From NCBI RefSeq assembly GCF_040144835.1, contig NZ_CP151632.1, positions 2,170,001 to 2,234,000 of the forward strand: DNA of 64,000 bases. Direction: 5' to 3'. Position numbers and translations under genes: made by a program. The stretch is from Microbacterium sp. LWS13-1.2. Lineage in GTDB: Bacteria > Actinomycetota > Actinomycetes > Actinomycetales > Microbacteriaceae. Numbering within the stretch: the stretch's first letter is position 1; each line of letters opens with the position of its first letter. Under the pieces are notes generated by a model that had not been told where the DNA came from, did no database searches, and saw only the letters and a list, made by a program, of their open reading frames with translations. Shown piece after piece: positions 1 to 10,528 of this stretch.

Positions 1-2
1 AC

Positions 3-2249
<2,247 letters not shown>

Positions 2250-2313
2250 CCGCACCGCCGGCATCGCTTTCGCGCGCCGGCTGTCCGACCGACCCATCCG
2301 AAGAAGGAGCCCC

Positions 2314-3846
2314 ATGACCTCTCCGACCGACGCCTCCGCACGCCTCGACCCGCACTACGAGGTCGCCGACATCGACCGGCGCCTGTTCGGCGGGTTCGTC
2401 GAGCACCTCGGCCGCCACATCTACGACGGCATCTTCGAGCCCGGGCATCCGTCCGCCGACAGCGAGGGGTTCCGCACCGACGTGATCGAGCTCGTGAAGG
2501 AGCTCGGCGTCTCGACCATCCGCTACCCCGGCGGCAACTTCGTGTCGGGGTACAAGTGGGAGGACGGCATCGGCCCGAAGGCCGAGCGCCCGCGCCGACT
2601 CGACCTGGCGTGGCACTCGACCGAGACGAACGAGGTCGGGCTGCACGAGTTCCAGGCGTGGCTCGACCGCGTCGGCAGCGACCTGATGCTCGCGGTCAAC
2701 CTCGGCACGCGCGGCACGCCCGAGGCGCTCGACCTGCTCGAGTACGCCAACAGCGATGCCGAGACGGCCTGGACGGACCAGCGCGCGTCGAACGGCCGCG
2801 AGACGCCGTTCGCCGTGAAGATGTGGTGCCTCGGCAACGAGATGGACGGCCCGTGGCAGATCGGGCATCTCGACGCCGACCACTACGGCAAGCTCGCCTC
2901 GCGCACGGCGAAGGCGATGCGGATGCTGGATCCCGGCGTCGAGCTGGTCGCCTGCGGCTCGTCGGGCCGCGGCATGCCCACCTTCGGCTCGTGGGAGCGC
3001 ACCGTCCTCGAGCACACGTTCGACGACGTCGACTTCATCTCGTGCCACTCCTACTACCAGGAGCACGACGGCGATGCGCAGGAGTTCCTCGCCTCCGGCG
3101 TCGACATGGCGCGCTTCATCGAGTCGGTCGTCGCGATCGCCGACACGGTGGCGGCGACGAAGAAGAGCGACAAGCGCATCATGATCTCGTTCGACGAGTG
3201 GAACGTCTGGTACCTGCACCGCGAGGACGGCACCGAGTCGGGACACGAGTTCAAGGGCGGCGCCTGGCCGGTCGCGCCCCGCCTGCTGGAGGACAAGTAC
3301 AACGCCCTCGATGCCGTGGTCTTCGGCGACCTGCTCATCACGCTGCTGCAGCACGCCGACCGCGTGCGCTCGGCATCCCTGGCGCAGCTCGTGAACGTCA
3401 TCGCGCCGATCATGACCGAGCCCGGCGGCCCGGCCTGGCGGCAGACCACGTTCTTCCCGTTCGCGATCACCTCGCGTCTGGGGCAGGGCCGCGCGCTGCG
3501 CGTGCCCGTGTCGTCGGCATCCTTCACGAGCGAGAAGCTCGGCGAGGTGCCGACCCTGAACGCCGTCGCCACGATCGACGACGAGGGCGTGTCGCTGTTC
3601 GTCGTGAACCGTTCGACGACGGATGCCGCGGACCTCCGTGTCGACCTGGCTCCGCTGGTGCGCGAGCTCGGCCGCGACGTCGAGGTGGTCGAGTCGCACC
3701 TGCTGCACGACGACGACCTCTACGCGGCCAACACCCTCGAGAACCGGGAGCGGGTCGGCGTGCGCGAGGCGGCGGCATCCGTCGACGGCGACGTGCTGTC
3801 GGTCGCACTGCCCGCCGTGTCGTGGGCAGCGATCCGACTCGCGTGA
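2314..3846 (+). CDS. Alpha-L-arabinofuranosidase, GH51
   Basis: Predicted to release terminal L-arabinofuranose from arabinan, arabinoxylan or arabinogalactan oligosaccharides, probably in the cytoplasm because no signal peptide is visible. The 510-residue length is normal for bacterial GH51. GFVEHLGRHIYDGIFEP near the N-terminus is a family hallmark. The acid/base Glu is in CLGNEMDGPW (residue 176) and the nucleophile Glu in SFDEWNVWY (residue 295); a beta-sandwich domain follows. ATG at 2314 is preceded by AGAAGGAG, which fixes the start. It lies between the LacZ-type gene and the GH35-like gene, consistent with co-degradation of galactan and arabinan side chains. Confidence 0.95.
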   Translation: MTSPTDASARLDPHYEVADIDRRLFGGFVEHLGRHIYDGIFEPGHPSADSEGFRTDVIELVKELGVSTIRYPGGNFVSGYKWEDGIGPKAERPRRLDLAWHSTETNEVGLHEFQAWLDRVGSDLMLAVNLGTRGTPEALDLLEYANSDAETAWTDQRASNGRETPFAVKMWCLGNEMDGPWQIGHLDADHYGKLASRTAKAMRMLDPGVELVACGSSGRGMPTFGSWERTVLEHTFDDVDFISCHSYYQEHDGDAQEFLASGVDMARFIESVVAIADTVAATKKSDKRIMISFDEWNVWYLHREDGTESGHEFKGGAWPVAPRLLEDKYNALDAVVFGDLLITLLQHADRVRSASLAQLVNVIAPIMTEPGGPAWRQTTFFPFAITSRLGQGRALRVPVSSASFTSEKLGEVPTLNAVATIDDEGVSLFVVNRSTTDAADLRVDLAPLVRELGRDVEVVESHLLHDDDLYAANTLENRERVGVREAAASVDGDVLSVALPAVSWAAIRLA

Positions 3847-3962
3847 CCACCGCGAGGAGCGGAGGAGATGTGACGGGCGGAGGGCCCTTCACCCTCGGAT
3901 CCACCTCCGCTCCTCGCAACTCCTCCCCTGATCCCCTCCTCCCCCGCCGATCGGAGACCTGG

Positions 3963-6386
3963 ATGCTGCGCGTGGACGCGACCGGACCGCTGCGCGAAGA
4001 GCTTCGGCCCGCCATGGCGAACGCCGAGGACCGGCGCCCCGGGCTCACGCTCACCAGCCGCAGCCTGCTGCGGGACGGGCGCCCGTGGCTGCCGGTCTCG
4101 GGCGAGCTGCACTACACGCGCGTGCCCCGGGAGCGGTGGACCGAGCGCCTGCGGCTCATGCGCTCGGGCGGCGTGTCGGTCGTCTCGACCTACGTGCCGT
4201 GGCTGCACCACGAGCCGGTGCGCGGTCAGGCGCGCTTCGACGGACGATTCGACGTCGGCGCGTTCGTGGACGCCGTGCGGGCCGAGGGCCTCGAGCTCGT
4301 GCTGCGGATCGGCCCGTGGGTGCACGGCGAGATGCGCAACGGCGGGCTGCCCGACTGGGTGCAGCACGCGCCGGTGCGCCATCGCACCGACGACCCGGCA
4401 TACCTCGACCTCGTGCGGGAGTGGTTCGCGCGCATCGCGGATGCCCTCGACGGGCGCTGCACACCCGAGAACATGCTGGCGATCCAGCTGGACAACGAGC
4501 TCTACGACCAGCCCGGTCACCTCGCGACCCTGAAGCGGCTGGCTCGCGAGGCCGGCATGTCGGCGCCGCTGTGGACGGCGACCGCGTGGGGCGGCGCCCA
4601 GCTTCCCGACCCCGAGGTGCTGCCGCTGTGGGGCGGCTACGGCGACGGGTTCTGGGTCGACCCGGGCGACGCGTGGGACCCCACCTTCCGGGCGCACTTC
4701 TTCTTCTCCGACTCGTGGGACGACCCGGGCATCGGCGCCGACGTGCGGGGCGCGGACGAGCGGGGCGCCGACGAGCGGGGCGCCGACGAGCGCGGCGCCG
4801 ACGAGGCATCGACGAGCGGGGGCGCCGAGCTGTCGCCGTGGTTCCCCGCCGCCACCTGCGAGCTGGGCGGCGGCATGGCGACCGCGTACCACCGGCGGCC
4901 GCGACCCGGCGCCCGTGACATCGCCGCGGTCGCGCACGCCAAGCTCGGCAGCGGGTCGGCCTGGCAGGGGTACTACATGTACACCGGAGGCACGAACCCC
5001 GGGCCGGGTCTCGAAGAGACGCAGGCCACCGGCTACCCCAACGACATGACGCGGCTGAGCTACGACTTCCATGCGCCGATCGGCGAGTCCGGCCGCGCAG
5101 CGCCGAGCCATGCGGCGCTGCGCCTGCAGCACGCGTTCCTCGAGGCGTTCGGCGAGCGACTCGCCCCCGCGCCGTCGCATCTTCCCGACGTCCGCCCGAC
5201 GGGGGTCGAGGATGCCGAGACCCTGCGCTGGGCGGTGCGCGCCGACGACGGCTCGGGGTTCCTGTTCATCGGGTGGCATCAGCCGCATGTGCCGCTGCCG
5301 ACGTACCGCGGTGCGCGGTTCCGCGTCGAGACTCCCCGTGGCGTGGTCGAGCTGCCCAGCGCTCCGGTCGACATCCCGCCGGGGACGGTCACCCGCTGGC
5401 CGCTCGGACTCGAGGTGGGCGGCGTCAAGGTCGACTGGGCGACGGCGTCCGCACTCACCGTGCTCCCCGCCGCCACGGCCGACGGCGCACCGACGCTGGT
5501 GCTGATCGAGGATGCCGGCATCCCCGTCGAGCTCGCACACGACGGTCTCACCCACCGCCTCGCACCGGCGGCGACGCCGCTGCGGATCCAGGAGCCGCAC
5601 GGCGCCGCGCTCGACGTACTCGTCCTCGCGTCGGCCCACGCCGACCTGGTCTGGGTCGTCGACGCGGCCGCCGGCGGGCGGCGGCTGCTCGTGGGTGCCG
5701 ACGAGGTGACATGGGATGCCGAGGGCCGGGTCGCGGTGCGAGCGAGCGGCTCCGAGCCCGACCTGCGCGAGTATGCGGGCGGCACCTGGCGCCACCTCGG
5801 GTGGGAGGACCCCGCCGCCACCTCGGCTCGGCGCTCGGCCGCCGACGGCACCCCGGCGGCGACGCCGGAACGCGACGCGCACCCGGGCGGCGCGGCATCC
5901 GTCCCCATCCGGCTCGTGAGGGCCGAGACCATGCCGTCCGGCGACTACGGCTCGCGCGACAACCGGCAGGCCGCACCTCACGATGCCGTGCTCGACGCCC
6001 ACGCCGCGGTGTATCGCCTCGACGTGCCCGAGAAGTTCGACGACGATGCCGTGCTGCGGGTGCAGTGGGCCGGCGATGTCGCGCAGCTGCGCGTGGATGG
6101 CGTCACGGCGACGGACCGGTTCTGGGACGGATCAGAGCTCGTCGTGAACCTGCGAGACATCGGCGCCGGGCCGGCGACCCGCGTCGAGCTGCGCGTCCTG
6201 CCGCTGCGCTCCGACAGCCGCGTGCACCTGCCGGCCGACGCCTCCGCGCGGCTGGCGGCCGCCGACGGCGCCCTGTGCGAGGTCAGCGCCGCCTGGATCG
6301 ACCAGCGCACGCTGTGGACCGAGAAGACCCCGCACCGCGGAACCCCTGAGCATGTCGACGATGACAGGAAGACGAGAGAGCGATGA
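3963..6386 (+). CDS. Beta-galactosidase-like protein, GH35
   Basis: An 807-residue GH35-like protein. The N-terminal TIM barrel has SGELHYTRVP and RIGPWVHGEMRNGGLPDW, which correspond to the family's hallmark region. The likely acid/base is Glu179 in QLDNELYD and the likely nucleophile Glu300 in CELGGGM; both depart from the textbook GH35 motifs, so exact specificity is open. Beta-rich domains fill the second half. ATG 3963 follows GGAGA at good spacing; ATG 4014 is an alternative start. Odd feature: residues about 258-281 are four GADER-type pentapeptides encoded by a 15-bp tandem repeat between the two catalytic Glu. No signal peptide. The stop overlaps the next start by ATGA. Confidence 0.88.
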   Translation: MLRVDATGPLREELRPAMANAEDRRPGLTLTSRSLLRDGRPWLPVSGELHYTRVPRERWTERLRLMRSGGVSVVSTYVPWLHHEPVRGQARFDGRFDVGAFVDAVRAEGLELVLRIGPWVHGEMRNGGLPDWVQHAPVRHRTDDPAYLDLVREWFARIADALDGRCTPENMLAIQLDNELYDQPGHLATLKRLAREAGMSAPLWTATAWGGAQLPDPEVLPLWGGYGDGFWVDPGDAWDPTFRAHFFFSDSWDDPGIGADVRGADERGADERGADERGADEASTSGGAELSPWFPAATCELGGGMATAYHRRPRPGARDIAAVAHAKLGSGSAWQGYYMYTGGTNPGPGLEETQATGYPNDMTRLSYDFHAPIGESGRAAPSHAALRLQHAFLEAFGERLAPAPSHLPDVRPTGVEDAETLRWAVRADDGSGFLFIGWHQPHVPLPTYRGARFRVETPRGVVELPSAPVDIPPGTVTRWPLGLEVGGVKVDWATASALTVLPAATADGAPTLVLIEDAGIPVELAHDGLTHRLAPAATPLRIQEPHGAALDVLVLASAHADLVWVVDAAAGGRRLLVGADEVTWDAEGRVAVRASGSEPDLREYAGGTWRHLGWEDPAATSARRSAADGTPAATPERDAHPGGAASVPIRLVRAETMPSGDYGSRDNRQAAPHDAVLDAHAAVYRLDVPEKFDDDAVLRVQWAGDVAQLRVDGVTATDRFWDGSELVVNLRDIGAGPATRVELRVLPLRSDSRVHLPADASARLAAADGALCEVSAAWIDQRTLWTEKTPHRGTPEHVDDDRKTRER
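4736..4806 (+). repeat. 15-bp tandem repeat coding for Gly-Ala-Asp-Glu-Arg units
   Basis: About four imperfect copies of GGCGCCGACGAGCGG lie in frame in the GH35-like gene and encode a charged linker between the two catalytic glutamates. Copies differ by single bases, as expected of a slippage-prone minisatellite. Confidence 0.85.
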
Positions 6387-7687
6387 CGCTGCACAAGACC
6401 GCCACGCCCCCGATGGGCTGGAACAGCTGGGACTCGTACGGCACCACCGTCACCGAGGCGGAGGTGCTCGCCAACGCCGAGTTCATGGCGGAGCACCTGC
6501 TGCCGCACGGCTGGGACACGATCGTGGTCGACATCGACTGGGCCGACCCGACGGCCCGATCGCACGGGTACAACGAGACGGCACCGCTGATCATCGACGG
6601 CTCCGGCCGCCTGCAGCCCGACCCCGCACGGTTCCCGAGCTCGGCAGACGGAGCCGGCTTCGCGCCGCTCGCGGCACGCCTGCACGCGCTCGGACTGAAG
6701 CTCGGCATCCACGTGATGCGCGGCATCCCCCGCGTCGCCGTCGCCGCCGACGTCCCGATCGCCGGGACCGGGGCCACGGCGTCGCAGATCGCCGACGCGA
6801 CGAACGTCTGCGAGTGGAACCCGCACTACCTCGGCCTCGACCACACGCATCCCGGCGCACAGGCCTACTACGACGCGTGCGTCGCGCAGTATGCCGAGTG
6901 GGGCGTGGACTTCCTCAAGGCCGACGACATGCTGTGGCCGTACCAGGCGCCCGACATCGAGGCCTACTCGCGCGCCGTGCAGCGCGCCGACCGCGACATC
7001 GCGCTGTCGCTGTCGCCCGGCCGCGACCTGTCGGCCGCGAACCTGGAGCACCTGCGCGCGCACGCGACGATGTGGCGCATCTGCGATGACCTCTGGGACC
7101 GCTGGGAGGACGTCGAGGCCAACTTCGCCCGCTTGGCACGATGGGCGCCGCTGGCCGGCCCCGAAGGGTGGCCGGACGCCGACATGCTGCCGCTCGGCCG
7201 CATCGGGCTGCGTGCCGAGCGGGGCGAGCCCCGCGAGGGCGCGCTGACGCTGCCTGAGCGCCGCGCGCTCGTCACGCTGTGGGTGATGGCGCGCTCACCT
7301 CTCATGATCGGCGGCGACCTGCCCACCAGCGCAGCCGAGACGATCGCGCTGTTCACCAACGACGAGGTGCTCGAGATCCTGCGCGACTCGACCGGCAACC
7401 GCGAGCTCCTGCGCGAGCGCGACCTCGTCGTGTGGACCGCCGCGCGCGGCGACACGCGATGGACCGCCGTGTTCAACACGGCGGACGAGGCGCGGGAGGT
7501 GCCGTTCGATACGCGGTCCCTCGCGCTCGGCCCCGCGCCGGCCCGCGTGGTGGACGTGTGGAGCGGTTCGGACGCCCCCGTCGAAGGCGTCCACGTGCAG
7601 TCGGATGCCGCGCGCGGCGTCGCGCCCGGCAGCGCGGTCGTGCGGCTCGCTCTGGAACCCCACGGCTGCGTGCTGCTGCGGGCGTGA
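6383..7687 (+). CDS. Alpha-galactosidase-like protein, GH27
   Basis: A 434-residue GH27/clan-D TIM-barrel enzyme, predicted to remove terminal alpha-galactose (or a related sugar such as beta-L-arabinopyranose). PPMGWNSWDSYG near the N-terminus is the family signature. The nucleophile Asp is in FLKADDM (residue 181) and the acid/base Asp in WRICDDLWDRW (residue 235). A short beta domain ends the protein. The start overlaps the previous stop by four bases (ATGA), a strong sign of translational coupling. No signal peptide. It closes the glycosidase operon; a long hairpin follows at 7697-7745. Confidence 0.92.
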   Translation: MTLHKTATPPMGWNSWDSYGTTVTEAEVLANAEFMAEHLLPHGWDTIVVDIDWADPTARSHGYNETAPLIIDGSGRLQPDPARFPSSADGAGFAPLAARLHALGLKLGIHVMRGIPRVAVAADVPIAGTGATASQIADATNVCEWNPHYLGLDHTHPGAQAYYDACVAQYAEWGVDFLKADDMLWPYQAPDIEAYSRAVQRADRDIALSLSPGRDLSAANLEHLRAHATMWRICDDLWDRWEDVEANFARLARWAPLAGPEGWPDADMLPLGRIGLRAERGEPREGALTLPERRALVTLWVMARSPLMIGGDLPTSAAETIALFTNDEVLEILRDSTGNRELLRERDLVVWTAARGDTRWTAVFNTADEAREVPFDTRSLALGPAPARVVDVWSGSDAPVEGVHVQSDAARGVAPGSAVVRLALEPHGCVLLRA

Positions 7688-7696
7688 ACATCTCCG

Positions 7697-7745
7697 CTCG
7701 CCTGTCACGAATCGGGGCCATGCGCCACCATTCGTGACAGGCGAG
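7697..7745 (+). terminator. Long hairpin after the glycosidase operon
   Basis: CTCGCCTGTCACGAAT (7697-7712) pairs perfectly with 7730-7745, a 16-bp stem with a 17-base loop. There is no clear T tract, so terminator function is inferred from its position just after the GH27 stop. Two other hairpins in the window share this geometry with different sequences. Confidence 0.6.
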
Positions 7746-7782
7746 TGGACCGACGGCTGGCCGCAGAGGGACGGACATGCGT

Positions 7783-7840
7783 CGGAAAGCGCTTGCGCGG
7801 CATCCGATCGCGTGGCACACTGCTGGAAAGCGTTTACCGG
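7783..7840 (+). promoter_or_regulatory. Two LacI-type operators upstream of the dehydrogenase gene
   Basis: GGAAAGCGCTTGCG (7784-7797) and GGAAAGCGTTTACC (7825-7838) both match the LacI-family pattern with a central CG. They are about 41 bases apart, suitable for cooperative binding. A weak promoter (TTGCGC, 17 bases, CACACT) would lie between them. The likely targets are the three genes at 7901-11410. Confidence 0.65.
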
Positions 7841-7900
7841 ATGTGCGGACAACCGCGCCGCCGGGTACCCACAAGCCTTCAGAGAAGAAAGCAGGACCCC

Positions 7901-9103
7901 GTGACCGACACGACTATCGCCCCGGCCCCGGCCGAGGCCTCCGCCCGCCCCGCCGTGCGTGAGATCGGCATCATCATGAACGGCGTCTCGGGCCGCATGG
8001 GGTACCGCCAGCACCTGGTGCGCTCGATCCTCGCGATCCGTGACCAGGGCGGCATCGAGCTCGCCGACGGCACGAAGGTGACCGTCAAGCCGCTCCTCGT
8101 CGGCCGCAGCGAGGCGAAGCTCGCCGACCTCGCCGCCCAGCACGGCATCGAGGACTACACCACCGACCTCGACGCGGCTCTCGCCGACCCGCGCTGGGAG
8201 ATCTACGCCGACTTCCTCGTCACGAAGGCGCGCGCCTCGGCCCTTCGCAAGGCGATCGCCGCCGGCAAGACCATCTACACCGAGAAGCCCACGGCCGAGA
8301 CGGTCGAAGAGGCCCTCGAGCTCGCCAAGCTCGCGCAGGAGGCCGGTGTGAAGACCGGCGTCGTGCACGACAAGCTCTACCTCCCCGGGCTGCAGAAGCT
8401 CAAGCGCCTCATCGACTCCGGCTTCTTCGGCCGCATCCTGTCGGTGCGCGGCGAGTTCGGCTACTGGGTGTTCGAGGGCGACTGGCAGCCCGCGCAGCGG
8501 CCCAGCTGGAACTACCGCGCCGAAGACGGCGGCGGCATCATCGTCGACATGTTCCCGCACTGGAACTACGTGCTCGAGAACCTGTTCGGCGACGTCAAGA
8601 CCGTCTACGCGCAGGCCGCCGTGCACATCCAGGACCGCTGGGACGAGAAGGGCGAGCACTACACGGCGACCGCCGAAGACGCCGCGTACGGCATCTTCGA
8701 GCTCGAGGGCGACATCGTCGCGCAGATCAACTCGTCGTGGACCGTGCGCGTGAACCGCGACGAGCTCGTCGAGTTCCACGTCGACGGCACGCACGGCTCG
8801 GCCGTCGTGGGGCTGTTCGGCGCGAAGATCCAGCACCGCAACGCGACACCGAAGCCGGTCTGGAACCCCGACCTCGCCGACGACCACGACTACGACGCCG
8901 ACTGGGCAGAGGTTCCCACCAACGACGTGTTCCAGAACGGCTTCCGCCAGCAGTGGGAGGAGTTCCTCGAGTCGTACGTGCTCGGCACAGAGTACGAGTT
9001 CGACCTCCTCTCGGGCGCGCGCGGCGTGCTGCTCGCGGAGGCCGGCCTGCAGTCGAGCCGCGAGGGCCGCAAGGTCGAGCTGCCCGCCCTGTCGCTGGAC
9101 TGA
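7901..9103 (+). CDS. Gfo/Idh/MocA family oxidoreductase
   Basis: A 400-residue NAD(P)-dependent sugar dehydrogenase of the Gfo/Idh/MocA family. The N-terminal Rossmann region has NGVSGRMGYR, and the family's EKP motif appears in YTEKPTAET. The C-terminal alpha/beta domain contains the DMFPHWNYV segment near the expected catalytic region. The GTG at 7901 is chosen because AGGA lies upstream and the first Rossmann strand follows a short Pro/Ala-rich tail. It is first in a three-gene set with a DUF993 protein and a TIM-barrel isomerase, which suggests oxidation of a sugar or cyclitol before cleavage. The substrate is not evident. Confidence 0.88.
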   Translation: MTDTTIAPAPAEASARPAVREIGIIMNGVSGRMGYRQHLVRSILAIRDQGGIELADGTKVTVKPLLVGRSEAKLADLAAQHGIEDYTTDLDAALADPRWEIYADFLVTKARASALRKAIAAGKTIYTEKPTAETVEEALELAKLAQEAGVKTGVVHDKLYLPGLQKLKRLIDSGFFGRILSVRGEFGYWVFEGDWQPAQRPSWNYRAEDGGGIIVDMFPHWNYVLENLFGDVKTVYAQAAVHIQDRWDEKGEHYTATAEDAAYGIFELEGDIVAQINSSWTVRVNRDELVEFHVDGTHGSAVVGLFGAKIQHRNATPKPVWNPDLADDHDYDADWAEVPTNDVFQNGFRQQWEEFLESYVLGTEYEFDLLSGARGVLLAEAGLQSSREGRKVELPALSLD

Positions 9104-9117
9104 GCAGGGATCGCCGG

Positions 9118-10401
9118 ATGCCGCAGCTCACACTCCTCTCACCCGACGGCGCCACTTCGACGGCCGAGCTGAACGAGTCCCCGGGCTACACCAAGCCCGA
9201 GGGCCTGCTCCGCAGCCGCGTCGCCTACGCCGCCGCGCACGTCGTGCCGCAGACCTGGGCCGACAACACCCCGGGCCGGCCGGCGGAGGTCGACTGGGAC
9301 GCCACCCTCGACTTCCGCCGCGCCGTGTACTCGTGGGGCCTCGGCGTCGCCGATGCCATGGACACCGCCCAGCGGAACATGGGCCTCGACGCCGCTGCCA
9401 CGCGCGACCTCATCGCCCGCTCGGCGCAGGTCGCCCGCGAAGAGGGCGGCTCGGTCGTGGTCGGCGTGAACACCGACCACGTCGATGCCGAGCGCATCTC
9501 GATCGACGAGGTTATCGACGCCTACAAGGAGCAGCTCCACTTCACCGAGGAGCAGGGCGCGGGCCCGGTGCTCATGGCCTCGCGCCACCTCGCCCGCGTC
9601 GCCGAGTCGGCCGACGACTACCGCCGGGTCTACCGCGAGGTGCTCGCCTCCGCCACGACCCCGGTCGTACTGCACTGGCTCGGCACCGCGTTCGACCCGT
9701 CGCTCGAGGGCTACTTCGGCTCGCCCGACTGGCGCGACGCGTCGGCGGTGCTGCTCGAGATCATCGAGGAGAACGTCGATAAGGTCGCGGGCGTCAAGAT
9801 GAGCCTGCTGGATGCCGCCTCCGAGGTGTCGGTGCGCGAGCGCCTTCCCGAGAGCGTGCGCATGTTCACCGGCGACGACTTCAACTACGTCGGGCTGATC
9901 GGCGGGGAATCCATCCGGTCGTTGAGCGAGCGAGGAACGAGCGAGACGAAACGCGCCGAACCCATCGACGACGTCGGCTCGGGGCGTCTCGACTCGCAAG
10001 CTCGCTCAACGACCGGGGGAAAGCAGCACTCGGACGCGCTGCTCGGCGCCTTCGCGGCGATCACGCCGGTCGCCTCGGCCGCCATCCAAGCGCTCGACGC
10101 CGGCGACCCGGCGCGGTACCTCGAGATCCTCGGCCCGACCGAGGAGCTCAGCCGCCAGGTCTTCGCCGCGCCGACGTTCTACTACAAGACGGGCGTCGCC
10201 TTCCTGTCGTGGCTCAACGGCCACCAGCCGGCGTTCCAGATGGTGGGCGGCCTGCACTCGGCCAGGAGCCTCCCGCACCTGTCGCGCATCGTCGAGCTCG
10301 CGAACGCGTCGCTCGCCCTCGAGCGGCCCGAGCTCGCGGCTATCCGCTGGCACGGGATGCTGCGCCACAACGGCCTCGACGTGCCGGGGCTGATCACATG
10401 A
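9118..10401 (+). CDS. DUF993 family protein (dihydrodipicolinate-synthase-like) with in-frame repeat insertion
   Basis: A 427-residue protein of the DUF993 family, related to class I aldolases/lyases of the DHDPS type; the reaction is not established. Recognisable segments include PQTWADNTPG, VVVGVNTDHVDAE, HWLGTAFDPS and the probable Schiff-base region KVAGVKMSLLD. Residues about 266-300 (bases 9913-10017) are not family sequence: they are two inverted copies of the dispersed repeat, read in frame as SIRSLSERGTSETKR through QARSTTGG. Removing them rejoins GLIGG to KQHSDALLGAF. ATG 9118 is 14 bases after the dehydrogenase stop. Whether the insert abolishes folding is unknown, but no stop or frameshift is introduced. 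Confidence 0.85.
   Translation: MPQLTLLSPDGATSTAELNESPGYTKPEGLLRSRVAYAAAHVVPQTWADNTPGRPAEVDWDATLDFRRAVYSWGLGVADAMDTAQRNMGLDAAATRDLIARSAQVAREEGGSVVVGVNTDHVDAERISIDEVIDAYKEQLHFTEEQGAGPVLMASRHLARVAESADDYRRVYREVLASATTPVVLHWLGTAFDPSLEGYFGSPDWRDASAVLLEIIEENVDKVAGVKMSLLDAASEVSVRERLPESVRMFTGDDFNYVGLIGGESIRSLSERGTSETKRAEPIDDVGSGRLDSQARSTTGGKQHSDALLGAFAAITPVASAAIQALDAGDPARYLEILGPTEELSRQVFAAPTFYYKTGVAFLSWLNGHQPAFQMVGGLHSARSLPHLSRIVELANASLALERPELAAIRWHGMLRHNGLDVPGLIT
9915..10016 (+). repeat. Dispersed palindromic repeat pair, forward then reverse, inside a coding sequence
   Basis: The forward copy (9915-9954) begins CCGGTCGTTGAGCGAGC and ends GACGAAACGC. The reverse copy (9984-10016) begins GCGTCTCGACTCGC and ends CTCAACGACCGG. 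They face each other across about 29 bases and keep the DUF993 frame. Confidence 0.9.
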
Positions 10402-10459
10402 CGGCGCGTCAGCGCAGCGCGTCGGGTGCGGCATCCGTGTCCCGACGCTCTCCCCTCGT

Positions 10460-10508
10460 GTTCCGGACTTCATCGCTCGTTGGCGCGTCTCGCGATGAAG
10501 TCCGGGAC
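10460..10508 (+). repeat. Long intergenic hairpin
   Basis: A 17-bp stem (10460-10476 with 10492-10508, one G-T pair) closes a 15-base loop in the 127-bp gap between the DUF993 and isomerase genes. It sits close to the downstream start, so it could be a partial terminator, an RNA-processing site or a mobile palindrome. Confidence 0.65.
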
Positions 10509-10528
10509 ATGCTCCAGGAAGGCCCCGC

